Of a DNA stretch of 64,000 nucleotides, positions 17,093 through 26,220 are shown piece after piece. The notes beneath the pieces are model-generated. The model saw only the letters and a list, made by a program, of their open reading frames with translations, made no database searches and was not told the origin of the DNA. Made by a program: the position numbers and the translations under genes. The DNA is from Candidatus Lustribacter telmatis (GTDB taxonomy: Bacteria; Vulcanimicrobiota; Vulcanimicrobiia; Vulcanimicrobiales; Vulcanimicrobiaceae). The stretch spans positions 24,924-88,923 of the forward strand of contig PLRU01000018.1 in assembly GCA_003164045.1 (NCBI GenBank). The letters run 5' to 3'. Every line of letters starts with the position of its first letter. The first letter of the stretch is position 1.

Positions 17093-18502
17093 ATGCCAGC
17101 CCGTATACGCCTTTTACTCGCTGCTGTGATCGTCGCGCTGTCTGCCTGGGGCGGCGCGGCGTACGCCGGCCGTGCAGCAACCGACACCTCGGTTGTGACC
17201 GACCGCCCGATCGCCGATCTCGACCTCAGCACCCTCATCGGTTCGCGCGATCCCGACAAGCGCGTCATCGAGACGGCCTATCAACAGGTCGAGCACAGCT
17301 TCTACCAGGCGGTCGATACGCAACTGCTGGTCGACGGCGAAACGAAGGCGCTCAACTGCCTGATCACCGATTGCGCGAAACGGCCCCGCACCGTCGGCCA
17401 CGGCCCGCTCACGTCCGGTCGCGCGACCGGCGTCTCGTCGCACGACCTGGCGATGATCGAAGGCGCGGTCGACACGGTCAACGCGCAGTATCCCGGCGCC
17501 GGCAGCAAAGCGCAGGTGACCGATGCGGCCGTAGGCGGCATGCTCGGCGGTCTCGGCGATCCGTACACGACGTATCTCAGCGCGGCGGCTATCCGTGCGC
17601 TCGATGAAGAACTCAAGGGCGGCAATTTCGGCGGCATCGGCGTGTACATCGGAAAAGATCCGAAGACCGGTGCGATCCTCGTCGATCCGATCGACAACAA
17701 CCCCGCCATTCGCGCCGGCGTGCGCCGCGGCGATGCGATCCTTGCGGTCGATAATCAAGCCACCGCCGGTCTGCCGCTCGACGCCGTCGAGCAGCGCATC
17801 CGCGGACCGCGCGGCACCGTCGTTGCGCTGCGCGTGAAGCATCACATCGGCAATACCGTCGCGACGATTCGCGTTACGCGCGATGTCGTGCACGTGCCCT
17901 CGGTGCTCGCAAAAATTGAGGACGGCTTCAGCTACGTGCGCTTGAGCGATTTCGGCTCGAACTCGGCCGACGAAGTGCGCGATGCGTTCGTTGCCGCCAA
18001 GAAAAAGGGCGTCAAGGGCTACATTCTCGATCTGCGCAACAACGGCGGCGGATTGCTCGATGCGGCCGTCGACATCTCGAGCTTGGTCATCCACGCGGGC
18101 CCGATCGTATCGACGATCGACCGCGCCGGAAACAAAGAGACCCGCTCGGCCAACGGTAGCGCGATCGATCCGTTGCCGCTCGTGCTGTTGGTGAACAAGT
18201 ACACCGCCAGCGCCTCGGAGATCACCGCCGGTGCGCTCCAAGACGACCACCTCGCGACGCTCGTCGGAACCAAGACGTTCGGCAAAGGCGTCGTGCAGAG
18301 TCTCTATCAGCTGCCCGACCGCGGAGCGCTCAAGATAACGACCGCTCGCTACGTTACCCCGAACGGGCGAGACATCCAGCACAAAGGCATCGTTCCGGAT
18401 GTAGTGCTCGACCAGCGCGTCGATTTGCCGATCATTGATACACCAGCCGACAAACAACTTGCCGCCGCCAAAGCCATTCTTCGCAAGAAAGACCAGCAAT
18501 GA
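17093..18502 (+). CDS. C-terminal processing peptidase, S41 family (first of two)
   Basis: 469 residues. A signal peptide (IRLLLAAVIVALSAWGGAAY) precedes an extracytoplasmic protease with a PDZ domain (about 175-260; GGIGVYIG, NPAIRAGVRRGDAILAVD) and an S41 catalytic domain. Ser373 in TASASEI and Lys398 in TFGKGVVQ form the expected Ser/Lys dyad. CtpA/Prc proteases trim or degrade periplasmic proteins, often wall hydrolases, which would fit the M23 gene just upstream. ATG 17093 was chosen over a TTG one codon earlier. The stop overlaps the start of a paralogue. Confidence 0.92.
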   Translation: MPARIRLLLAAVIVALSAWGGAAYAGRAATDTSVVTDRPIADLDLSTLIGSRDPDKRVIETAYQQVEHSFYQAVDTQLLVDGETKALNCLITDCAKRPRTVGHGPLTSGRATGVSSHDLAMIEGAVDTVNAQYPGAGSKAQVTDAAVGGMLGGLGDPYTTYLSAAAIRALDEELKGGNFGGIGVYIGKDPKTGAILVDPIDNNPAIRAGVRRGDAILAVDNQATAGLPLDAVEQRIRGPRGTVVALRVKHHIGNTVATIRVTRDVVHVPSVLAKIEDGFSYVRLSDFGSNSADEVRDAFVAAKKKGVKGYILDLRNNGGGLLDAAVDISSLVIHAGPIVSTIDRAGNKETRSANGSAIDPLPLVLLVNKYTASASEITAGALQDDHLATLVGTKTFGKGVVQSLYQLPDRGALKITTARYVTPNGRDIQHKGIVPDVVLDQRVDLPIIDTPADKQLAAAKAILRKKDQQ

Positions 18503-19908
18503 AGCGCATCTTCGCCGCCGCTCTCGCCCTCGGGCTCGCCGCCACCCTCGCCCACATCCCCTCAGCGTCCGCGGCCGCGGCCATCTCGCAGCAGCAAGCC
18601 GACGAGCTGACGGCGTCCTACGTCTACCTCATGCAGAACTTCTATCAAAAGGTCGACTCGCAAAACGTGCTCAACGGCGCGCACGCGGGCATCGTCGCCT
18701 ATTTGAAGACGGCCGGCGTCAAAGATCCGAAGATCACCGAGCAGCACGCATCGAGCGACGACGTCAACAACGTGCGCGAGCTGCAGCGTGAAGTGAACGA
18801 AGCGGTCAGCACGTACGGCAGCAAGGGGACGCCGACCAAGATTGCCTATGCGGCGATCTCCGGCGTCATCGGCTCCGTCAAGGATCGCTATACGGTCTTT
18901 CTCGATCCGAAATCGTTTGCCGAACTCAACGAAGGCCTCGACGGCACGTCGTTCGGCGGCGTCGGTCTCACGTATTCGATCGACGACACCACCAAGAACA
19001 TCCGCGTCGAGAACGTGATCATCGACGGTCCCTCCGACAAGGCCGGCCTGCGCGGCGACGACGAGATCAGCGCGATCAACGACCGCACGGTCAAAGACAT
19101 CATCGCGGGCGCGCCGCTCGACGTGCAGCAATCGCGCATTCAGAAGTTACTGCGCGGCGACCCGGGCACGAAAGTGAAGCTCGCCGTCGTGCGCTCGAAC
19201 TCGCCCGCACTCGATGCGTTCACGATCACGCGCGAGACGATCAAGCCGCCGAGCGTATTCTCCAAGCTGCTTCCCGGCGACATCGGCTACGCGCAGCTTT
19301 CCGTGTTCGGTCAGAACACCGGCGTCGAACTCAACTCCGCGCTGAACCGCCTGCAAGCGGAGGGCGCGAAAGCCTACGTGCTCGACCTGCGTTATAACGG
19401 CGGCGGTTACCTCAATGCAGCCGTCGATGTCAGTTCGAAGTTCATTCCGACCGGACCGATCGTGACGGTGAAATCACGCGCCGGTCAGAGCACCGAATAC
19501 GACGCCGAGAACATCGCGGTCTCACCGCGGCCGCTCGCCGTGCTGGTGAACGCCTACACGGCTTCCGCCTCGGAAATCACCGCCGGCGCGATCGAAGACA
19601 GCGGCGTCGGAACGCTCATCGGCACGAAGACGTTCGGCAAGGGCGTCGTGCAGACGATCTTCCCGCTGCGCGACGGCTCGGCCGTGAAGATCACGACGGC
19701 GCGTTACTACACGCCGAACGGCCACGACATCAACACGGTCGGCATTCAGCCGCAGATCGAAGCCGAGATTCCGAAGGGCACGAAGATCCGTCCCGGTTAT
19801 CCCGATGACGATCCGCAGTTGACCAAAGCCATCTCGTTCCTACAGGGCAAGATCGCGAGCATCGCCGGAACCGACGCCGCCGCCAACGTAGCGCCGCAGG
19901 TCCACTAA
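18499..19908 (+). CDS. C-terminal processing peptidase, S41 family (second of two)
   Basis: 469 residues, with the same architecture as the gene before it: a signal peptide (IFAAALALGLAATLAHIPSA), an N-terminal helical part, PDZ (FGGVGLTYS, GPSDKAGLRGDDEISAIND), and catalytic Ser356 in TASASEI with Lys381 in TFGKGVVQ. The two proteins are similar but not near-identical, so the duplication is old. ATGA overlap with the first copy implies coexpression. Its stop overlaps by 4 bases the stop of the convergent HAD gene. Confidence 0.92.
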   Translation: MKRIFAAALALGLAATLAHIPSASAAAAISQQQADELTASYVYLMQNFYQKVDSQNVLNGAHAGIVAYLKTAGVKDPKITEQHASSDDVNNVRELQREVNEAVSTYGSKGTPTKIAYAAISGVIGSVKDRYTVFLDPKSFAELNEGLDGTSFGGVGLTYSIDDTTKNIRVENVIIDGPSDKAGLRGDDEISAINDRTVKDIIAGAPLDVQQSRIQKLLRGDPGTKVKLAVVRSNSPALDAFTITRETIKPPSVFSKLLPGDIGYAQLSVFGQNTGVELNSALNRLQAEGAKAYVLDLRYNGGGYLNAAVDVSSKFIPTGPIVTVKSRAGQSTEYDAENIAVSPRPLAVLVNAYTASASEITAGAIEDSGVGTLIGTKTFGKGVVQTIFPLRDGSAVKITTARYYTPNGHDINTVGIQPQIEAEIPKGTKIRPGYPDDDPQLTKAISFLQGKIASIAGTDAAANVAPQVH

Positions 19909-20531
19909 CGAAAGAGCGCTCGTTCGATCTCCGCGAACGAGGTGAATGACGTACACGGGATGTTGCGCTCGCGGCAGTAGGCTTCGAGCGCACGTCCCGT
20001 TTTCGCGTAACGTTCATCGGCTTCGACGGCAGCCAAGAAGTCGCTGATCCCGTCGCCGATATACACGGTGCGATCGCCGCGTTCGCGCGCAGCGCGTACG
20101 TGCGCGGCTTTATCGTGGCCGTTGTCCGACGGATCGACGAACGTCATCGTCCACCCCGCGGGGGCAAAGTCGACGTCGTTCGCGATCACGTCGATCTCGA
20201 TGCCGGCCCGCGCGAGCGCATCGTGAATCACCGTTGCGATGCCGCTCGAAACGACGCGAATCGCGCCGCCGTGCGCGCGCACCGCCGCGACGAACGGCGC
20301 GAATGCCGGATCGACGCGCGCGTGGGTGAGCATGAACTCGAGCGTTTCGGCGCGCGAGAGACGCACGGCCGCAGCTTGCCGCTCGAGTGCCTCACGCAGC
20401 GTGAGTTCGCCCGCGAGCAACGGCCCGTCGATCGCATCCCACGCCGCATCGCCGGCGACGGCACGGACCAACGCGTCGAACGTATCGACATCGGTGATCG
20501 TGCCGTCGAAATCGACGAACACTTCGAGCAC
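19905..20531 (-). CDS. HAD-superfamily phosphatase, MtnX/phosphoserine phosphatase-like
   Basis: 208 residues with the HAD motifs: DFDGTIT (nucleophile and acid/base Asp, residues 8-14), VVSSG (motif II), Lys in GHDKAAH (motif III) and GDGISD (motif IV). The cap and length resemble MtnX (2-hydroxy-3-keto-5-methylthiopentenyl-1-phosphate phosphatase) and SerB-like enzymes. With no methionine-salvage gene nearby I do not assign the substrate. It begins 5 bases after the RNase E/G stop and is probably expressed with it. Confidence 0.82.
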   Translation of the reverse strand: MLEVFVDFDGTITDVDTFDALVRAVAGDAAWDAIDGPLLAGELTLREALERQAAAVRLSRAETLEFMLTHARVDPAFAPFVAAVRAHGGAIRVVSSGIATVIHDALARAGIEIDVIANDVDFAPAGWTMTFVDPSDNGHDKAAHVRAARERGDRTVYIGDGISDFLAAVEADERYAKTGRALEAYCRERNIPCTSFTSFAEIERALFR

Positions 20532-20536
20532 GGAGA

Positions 20537-23500
20537 TCAGGTCTTTTTGCGGACCGTTTTCTTCGCAACCGCAGCTTTGCGAACGGGCGTCTTTTTCGCC
20601 GTCGCGGTGCTCTTTTTAGCGGTGCTCTTCACAGCGGTGCTTTTCTTCGCAACGCTCTTCTTCGCAGTCGCCTTCGGTGCGACGGTTTTCTTGGCCGTCG
20701 TGGAGCGCGCGGCGGTTTTCTTCGCCGCGCCCGCGGTGGCGGACGCCTTCTTACGGGCGGGCGCCGGCAGCGCTTTGATCGCCACCGATTCGATCGGCGC
20801 AACGCGGCCGGCCGCTGCCGGACGCGCGGGAGCGCGGCGGCGTGACGGTGCGGCGACGCGCACGTCCTCGCGCGGAGCTTTCAGGCTCGGCGGCGGGGCT
20901 TCGGTCGCGATCTCGCCCTTCTTCGGACGATTCCACGGCGCCAGCGCGCGGTTCGGAGGCGGCGGAGAATTCTCGCCGGTCGGCTGCGCTCCGCCGTCGC
21001 CGTCGACGCGGATGATGTGGCGATCGGGAAGCGTCCCCGGCTGGCCGAGCACGCCGTTGGCGGCGGCCGGTCCGCTGCCGCTACGACGGCGACGGCGACG
21101 ACGGCGGCGCTTGCGGCCGTCGTGTTCGGTAACCGTGTCGGGTATGCCCGACGACGGCGCCGCAGCAGCTATGATCGGTTCGGGCGATGCGTCGTCTTCG
21201 GGGTCGAGATAGACGCCTGCGGTCGCCGGCGCCTCAACGCCCGCTTCACCGGCGACGCCATTTCCACCACGGCCGCGACGGCGGCGGCGGCGCCGCTTGC
21301 GTCCGGGCTGGTCGCCGGCTTCTCCCGGTGCGCCATCGGCATCGGATTCCGCTTCTTCGTAGGCTGCCGGTGCGGCGGCAGCGGGTGCGGGCGCGGAATA
21401 GGTGCGCTCGCGCGGCTGGTGCACTTGCGGTGCGGGGGCAGCGAGGAGTTCGTTGACGCGATCGCCCGAGAGCGTTTCGCCGGGCAGCTTGCCGACGAGC
21501 GCGCCGGAGAGCGACTCGCCCGGAAGCGGCGCGAGTCCGCTCGATGCGGCCGGACGGTACGCGGCCGGAGCCGGCGCCGGAGCGGGCTGACGCGCTGACG
21601 GCGGCGCAGCAGAGGTGCGGCCACCGCGACCACCGCGACCGCGCGGCGGATGCGCGCTCGGCATGTCGAGTGCATCGGCGAGGAGATCGTCGGCATCCAT
21701 GTCGACCGAAGAGGCCGGCGTGACGCGCTTGGGCGAGCCTTCGTTGCGCGCAACGTGTTCTTCGGCGACGGCTTCTTCCGTCGTCGAGATGCCGATGACC
21801 GGAACGGGCCGCGAGCCGACGCCCTTTGCGGCCTCCTCGGCCAATTCGCGCAGTTCTTCTTGCTGCTCTGCAGCCGTGAGCGGTTTGCGCCCGCGACCGC
21901 CGCGACGGCGGCGTTTCTTGCCGTCGCCCGTAGCGGCAGCGGCACCGGCACCGGCGCCCGAACCGATCGGGAAGCGCGGCTCGGCCAGAATATCGGCGCC
22001 ATCGACGTCGATGATGCGAATCTTGATCGCGTTGCCCGCCGCATTCGCCGCGTTCTCGACTTCGATCAAGCGGCCGTTGACGACGGCTGCGGCCGACGTT
22101 GCCGTGGGCAAGCGCGTGGCAAGCAGTTCGACTTCGAATTCGTCGCCGACGCGCACGGCCGGAAGCTCCGGTAAACCGTTGCCCCAGACGACCAGCGGCG
22201 ATTCGGGATGCACGCCGGGATCGACGCGCACGTCGATCGGCTTCGCGACGCGTTCGCTCAGCTTGCGCAGTTCTTCTTCGTACCAGAACTCGATTTGCGC
22301 GGCGACTTGCGGCGATGCGGCAACGTGAACGTGATCGGCGTGGCCGTTCTTGTGCGCGGCGATTTGGCGGAACGTCGAGATCGTCACCGATTCCGGCGAC
22401 ATCACGCTGCCGAGGCCGGTGCACATCGGACACGTGGCGCGCAGTTGTCCGGCGAGATCCTTGCCGACGCGTTTGCGCGTGAACTCGAGCAAGCCGAGCG
22501 GCGAGAACGATTGGATCGTCGAGCGCGTGCGGTCTTTACGCAAACCGTCTTCGAGGCTCTTGATGACTTTGTTGCGATCGCTCTCCGACGACATGTCGAT
22601 GAAATCGCAGACGATGATGCCGCCGATGTCGCGCAAGCGCACTTGGCGCGCGATCTCAGCAGCTGCTTCGATATTCGTCTTGACGATCGTGTCGTCGAGA
22701 TTCTTGCCGCCGGTGAATTTGCCGGAGTTGACGTCGATGACCGTTAGCGCTTCGGTCGTCTCGATGACGATCGATCCGCCGGAGGGCAATTTCGCCGTGG
22801 GCTTCATCAGCTTCGCGACTTCTTCGTCGATCTTGTAGTCGCTGAAGAGCTGTACGCCGGTGGGATACGGCTTGATGCGTTCGACGTACTGCGGTCCGAG
22901 CAGACGCATGAAATCGCGTACGCGCTCGGCCTCTTCCGGATCGTCGATCCAGACGTTTTGCACGTCGGGCGTAATGAAATCGCGCGCCGCTTTATACACG
23001 AGATTCATGTCTTTGTGCAGCAGCGACGGCGTCGGTGCGGATTTGTAGTTCTCGAGAATGCCGTGCCACATGCGGATCAGCACGCCGAGGTCGGCGATGA
23101 GCTCGGCGTTGGAAACCCCGCCGGCCGCCGTGCGCACGACGGTCGCCATGCCTTCGGGCCGGATCGCCTTCATCACGCCCTTGAGGCGGTTGCGTTCCTC
23201 AGCCGACTCGATCTTGCGCGAGACGCCGGAGTATTTGCCGGTCGGCATCAGGATCAGGTAGCGGCCGGGCAGCGAGATGTTGGTCGAGACGCGCGCTCCC
23301 TTGAGACCGCGCGGTTCCTTGACGATCTGCACGAGGACGTCGTCGCCCTTGCTGACCTTCTCGTTGATCGTCCAGCCGCTGCGGCCGCCGGTGATCTCGA
23401 CGTCGCCGATGTTCAGCGGCGTCTTGTTGATGTCGTCGACGTAGAGAAACGCGTTACGGCCGAGGCCGATATCGACGAAGCTCGCGCCCATGCCGGGCAG

Positions 23501-23641
23501 CACGTTTTGGACTTTGCCCTTATAAATGGAGCCGATGACGCGTTCGTCACGCTCGATGTAGTACTCGGAGAGTTTCCCATCTTCGAGGATGGCGACGCGG
23601 TTCTCCCACGGATCGCTCGAAATGAGAAGGTCGGTCGACAA
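20537..23641 (-). CDS. rng: Ribonuclease E/G family protein with long basic tail
   Basis: About 1034 residues. The N-terminal ~500 form the RNase E/G catalytic part: an S1 RNA-binding domain (GSIYKGKVQNVLPGMGASFV), the Mg-binding aspartates in VIDVNSGKF and CDFIDM, and the Zn-link cysteines in CPMCTG. The remaining ~450 residues are low-complexity: Arg/Gly runs (KRRRRGGRGR, KRRRRRRRGRGG), Pro/Ala linkers and a final ~85-residue Ala-Lys-Thr/Ser tail. It should cut single-stranded AU-rich RNA and mature rRNA. I chose TTG 23641, 7 bases after GGGAGA, because the protein then starts STDLLISSDPWENRVAI as in homologues; the frame is open 50 codons further. Symbol rne is equally possible. Confidence 0.9.
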   Translation of the reverse strand: MSTDLLISSDPWENRVAILEDGKLSEYYIERDERVIGSIYKGKVQNVLPGMGASFVDIGLGRNAFLYVDDINKTPLNIGDVEITGGRSGWTINEKVSKGDDVLVQIVKEPRGLKGARVSTNISLPGRYLILMPTGKYSGVSRKIESAEERNRLKGVMKAIRPEGMATVVRTAAGGVSNAELIADLGVLIRMWHGILENYKSAPTPSLLHKDMNLVYKAARDFITPDVQNVWIDDPEEAERVRDFMRLLGPQYVERIKPYPTGVQLFSDYKIDEEVAKLMKPTAKLPSGGSIVIETTEALTVIDVNSGKFTGGKNLDDTIVKTNIEAAAEIARQVRLRDIGGIIVCDFIDMSSESDRNKVIKSLEDGLRKDRTRSTIQSFSPLGLLEFTRKRVGKDLAGQLRATCPMCTGLGSVMSPESVTISTFRQIAAHKNGHADHVHVAASPQVAAQIEFWYEEELRKLSERVAKPIDVRVDPGVHPESPLVVWGNGLPELPAVRVGDEFEVELLATRLPTATSAAAVVNGRLIEVENAANAAGNAIKIRIIDVDGADILAEPRFPIGSGAGAGAAAATGDGKKRRRRGGRGRKPLTAAEQQEELRELAEEAAKGVGSRPVPVIGISTTEEAVAEEHVARNEGSPKRVTPASSVDMDADDLLADALDMPSAHPPRGRGGRGGRTSAAPPSARQPAPAPAPAAYRPAASSGLAPLPGESLSGALVGKLPGETLSGDRVNELLAAPAPQVHQPRERTYSAPAPAAAAPAAYEEAESDADGAPGEAGDQPGRKRRRRRRRGRGGNGVAGEAGVEAPATAGVYLDPEDDASPEPIIAAAAPSSGIPDTVTEHDGRKRRRRRRRRRSGSGPAAANGVLGQPGTLPDRHIIRVDGDGGAQPTGENSPPPPNRALAPWNRPKKGEIATEAPPPSLKAPREDVRVAAPSRRRAPARPAAAGRVAPIESVAIKALPAPARKKASATAGAAKKTAARSTTAKKTVAPKATAKKSVAKKSTAVKSTAKKSTATAKKTPVRKAAVAKKTVRKKT

Positions 23642-23914
23642 GTTGGTGTCTCCCGGGAGCTGACCGTCCTTGCGACACGCATCGCGACGACGCGTTGCTT
23701 TGTGCGTCTTCGAGCGGGTATCGCCGGCTTCGGCCGCGTCCCAAAAATTCGGTAGAAACTGTTCGAAACGCCCTACCGATCCAGCGTCCACCCTTTGGGG
23801 GACACGATCACCAGGCGAGCTATTTCGCTCTCACCCCTTTCGAGAGGGAGGAGAATCGTCCTCGCGGGGCCCCCTGCGAGCGTTCGGCTGCCCTCGCGCC
23901 GAAGGCACTCTGCC
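23642..23914. promoter_or_regulatory. Divergent region between RNase E/G and GGDEF-EAL genes, with stem-loops
   Basis: 273 bases, the longest gap in the window. Near the GGDEF-EAL start are several potential stems: CCCTT-tcga-GAGGG (23835-23848), GAGGA/TCCTC around 23849-23862, and the strong CTCGC...GCGAG arms with a GGGGCCCC core (23861-23880). They overlap each other, so alternative foldings are possible in a 5' leader. I see no RNA family I can name. Confidence 0.35.
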
Positions 23915-26215
23915 GTGAAGTTAGCGCTCCGTTTGATCGCGGTCGGGATTGTTGTTCTCGCCTCGCTGCTCTACGCCGGCGCAGTTCAAATCGGTGCGCG
24001 CAATGCCGCGATTTCCTCGTATCTCGTCGGCCAGGACGCCGTACGCTTGGTCGAGCGGCTCGACGACGTCTCGGCCGCGGTGGCGACCTATTACCCGAGC
24101 GGCAAGCCGGACGCCGACCGCGATTCCGTCCAAGCGATCGGCACCGCCCTCGGCCGCGTGGATGCGGATGCGCAGGCCAGCGGCCTCAACGACGGCATTA
24201 CCGAGCCCCAGATCGCGCGGCTGCGGCGGGCCTGGTCGGCCGCGCTGACGCGCTCGCCCGATCCGCAGCTCGTCCGGTCGACGAACGAGGCGATGCGCGA
24301 ATCGTACCAGCGCGTCGGCGCGATCGCCGTCATGCGCGGTAGCGCCACGATGGCCGACGGCGCCCTGGCTGAGGCTTCGCTCCAAGCGTTGCCGGTGGCC
24401 AACGCGCAGTTCGCCCGGCTGGCGAGTATCCTCGCATCCGCCGATCCGGCGAACGCCGTCGACGACCGCTTCTCGCGCAACGCGCTCGTGGCGATCTACG
24501 CCGATGCCCGGACCGCGCGCGACGTCGCGCTCGACCCGCGCTGGTTCGAAGGGCTGCCGGACGTGGTTCGCGCCCAAGCCGACACCACGCGCGCGGCGAC
24601 GGATGCGTTTCTCGATCTGTTCCGCGCGCACATATCGCGCGGCGACGCCATCCGCGCGCGCGCGCAGCTGCTCGCGCCGGTCACCGACGCGTCGGCAAAG
24701 TTGGCCGCGCTCGAGGCCACGCTCTTACCGTTGCTCGATCACCGTCTGGCCGACGCCGAAGAACGTGCGCGCAATGAGATCGCGCTCATCGTCGGACTGC
24801 TCGCGGCAATCATTGCCGTCGTCGCGCTGCTCTCGCTGCAAGTCGTGCGGTCGCAAATTCGCTCGCGCCGTGCGCGCGCCGCATTTCAGCACCAAGCGCT
24901 GCACGACGCGCTGACCGGACTGCCGAACCGTCGCGCGTTCACGCAAGCGGCCGCCAAGGCGGTGGCCGCGTGGACGCCCGTCAACGACCGGACGAGCTGG
25001 ATCATCTCGATCGATCTGGACTACTTCAAGGAAGTCAACGACCGCTACGGACATCAAGCGGGCGATGAGTTTCTCGTTGCGGCTTCGCAACGCTTGCACG
25101 GCGCAACGCCGCTCGGCGATGTGGTGGCGCGCGTCGGCGGCGATGAGTTTGCAGTGCTCGTTCATCACTACGATCCCGATTCGACGCACGCGCTCACCGT
25201 TGGTGAGGGCATCTGCGAAGCGTTCAGAGAGCCGATCCGGCTCGAGGGCGTCGAGCACCGGTTGGCCGCAAGCGTCGGCATCGTTGCCGTCGATGCGCTG
25301 CACGAAACCGTCGACAGCTTGCTGCGCGACGCCGACATCGCGATGTACACGGCCAAAGAAGCCGGCGGCGATCGCGTGGTCGTGTTCGACGAGGTGCTGC
25401 GGCAGAAGATCGTCGATCGCGCCGAACTCGCCAGCGACTTGCGCGCCGCACTCGCGCGCAACGCGGGTCCACGCGTCGTGTTCCAGCCGATCCTCGCGCT
25501 CGACGACCGCACGTGTCACGGCTTCGAGGCGCTGGTGCGCTGGCGCCATCCGGTGCGCGGCGAAATCGGGGCATCGCTGCTCATCGACGTCGCGCAGGAA
25601 GCACGCCTGATCGTGCCGCTCGGCAGCCGCATCGTGCACGAAGTCTGCCGGCACTTGAGCGAATGGCGCGAAGCCGGCCTGTCGCTCGATGCGCTCTCCG
25701 TGCACGTCAACATCTCGCCGATGGAAGCTGCCCACGAGGGCACCTACGCCTCGATCGCCGACGCGATGGCGATGTGGAAGATCCCCTCGCAAACGCTGGT
25801 GATCGAAATGACCGAAACGGCCTCGATCGATTCGATGGACACGGCCGGTCGCTTTATGGCCAACTTGCAGACGATGGGCTTACGCGTCTGCCTCGACGAC
25901 TTCGGCACCGGCTACTCATCACTACGCCACCTCAACGATTTCCAAATCGACGCGATCAAGATCGATCGCTCGTTCGTCGTCTCGGCCGCCAACGATCCGG
26001 CGAAGATCCCGATCGTAGCCGGCATCATCGCGCTCGCCCGCGGCCTCAACGCCGAAGTCATCGCCGAAGGCATCGAGACGATCGAGCAGCGCGAGCTGAT
26101 CAGCGACCTCGGCTGCCGCCTCGTGCAAGGCTACCTCTTCGCGCGCCCGATGTCCGCCGACGACGCCTTCCGCTTCGCCCAGCGCACGATCGCGCCGGCC
26201 GAAAAAATCTCTTAG
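23915..26215 (+). CDS. Membrane GGDEF-EAL protein (diguanylate cyclase/c-di-GMP phosphodiesterase)
   Basis: 766 residues. A membrane helix (LIAVGIVVLASLLYAGAV), a ~270-residue periplasmic sensor-like region, then a second helix (IVGLLAAIIAVVALLSLQVV). Next a GGDEF domain with intact motif (RVGGDEFAVL) and DLDYFKEVNDRYG, then an EAL domain with FEALVRW, EMTETASID, LDDFGTGYSSL, IKIDRSFV and AEGIET. Both catalytic sites look complete, so it could make or degrade c-di-GMP depending on the signal. GTG 23915 has GAAGG 9 bases upstream and yields a clean N-terminal helix; the frame is open upstream to 23795. Confidence 0.9.
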   Translation: MKLALRLIAVGIVVLASLLYAGAVQIGARNAAISSYLVGQDAVRLVERLDDVSAAVATYYPSGKPDADRDSVQAIGTALGRVDADAQASGLNDGITEPQIARLRRAWSAALTRSPDPQLVRSTNEAMRESYQRVGAIAVMRGSATMADGALAEASLQALPVANAQFARLASILASADPANAVDDRFSRNALVAIYADARTARDVALDPRWFEGLPDVVRAQADTTRAATDAFLDLFRAHISRGDAIRARAQLLAPVTDASAKLAALEATLLPLLDHRLADAEERARNEIALIVGLLAAIIAVVALLSLQVVRSQIRSRRARAAFQHQALHDALTGLPNRRAFTQAAAKAVAAWTPVNDRTSWIISIDLDYFKEVNDRYGHQAGDEFLVAASQRLHGATPLGDVVARVGGDEFAVLVHHYDPDSTHALTVGEGICEAFREPIRLEGVEHRLAASVGIVAVDALHETVDSLLRDADIAMYTAKEAGGDRVVVFDEVLRQKIVDRAELASDLRAALARNAGPRVVFQPILALDDRTCHGFEALVRWRHPVRGEIGASLLIDVAQEARLIVPLGSRIVHEVCRHLSEWREAGLSLDALSVHVNISPMEAAHEGTYASIADAMAMWKIPSQTLVIEMTETASIDSMDTAGRFMANLQTMGLRVCLDDFGTGYSSLRHLNDFQIDAIKIDRSFVVSAANDPAKIPIVAGIIALARGLNAEVIAEGIETIEQRELISDLGCRLVQGYLFARPMSADDAFRFAQRTIAPAEKIS

Positions 26216-26220
26216 TCTAC

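Noticed and set aside
20537-20800. Nucleotide repeats in the RNase E/G 3' end as a possible CRISPR or VNTR
   Set aside because: The periodicity reflects repeated Ala-Lys-Thr/Ser codons; units are not identical and there are no spacers.
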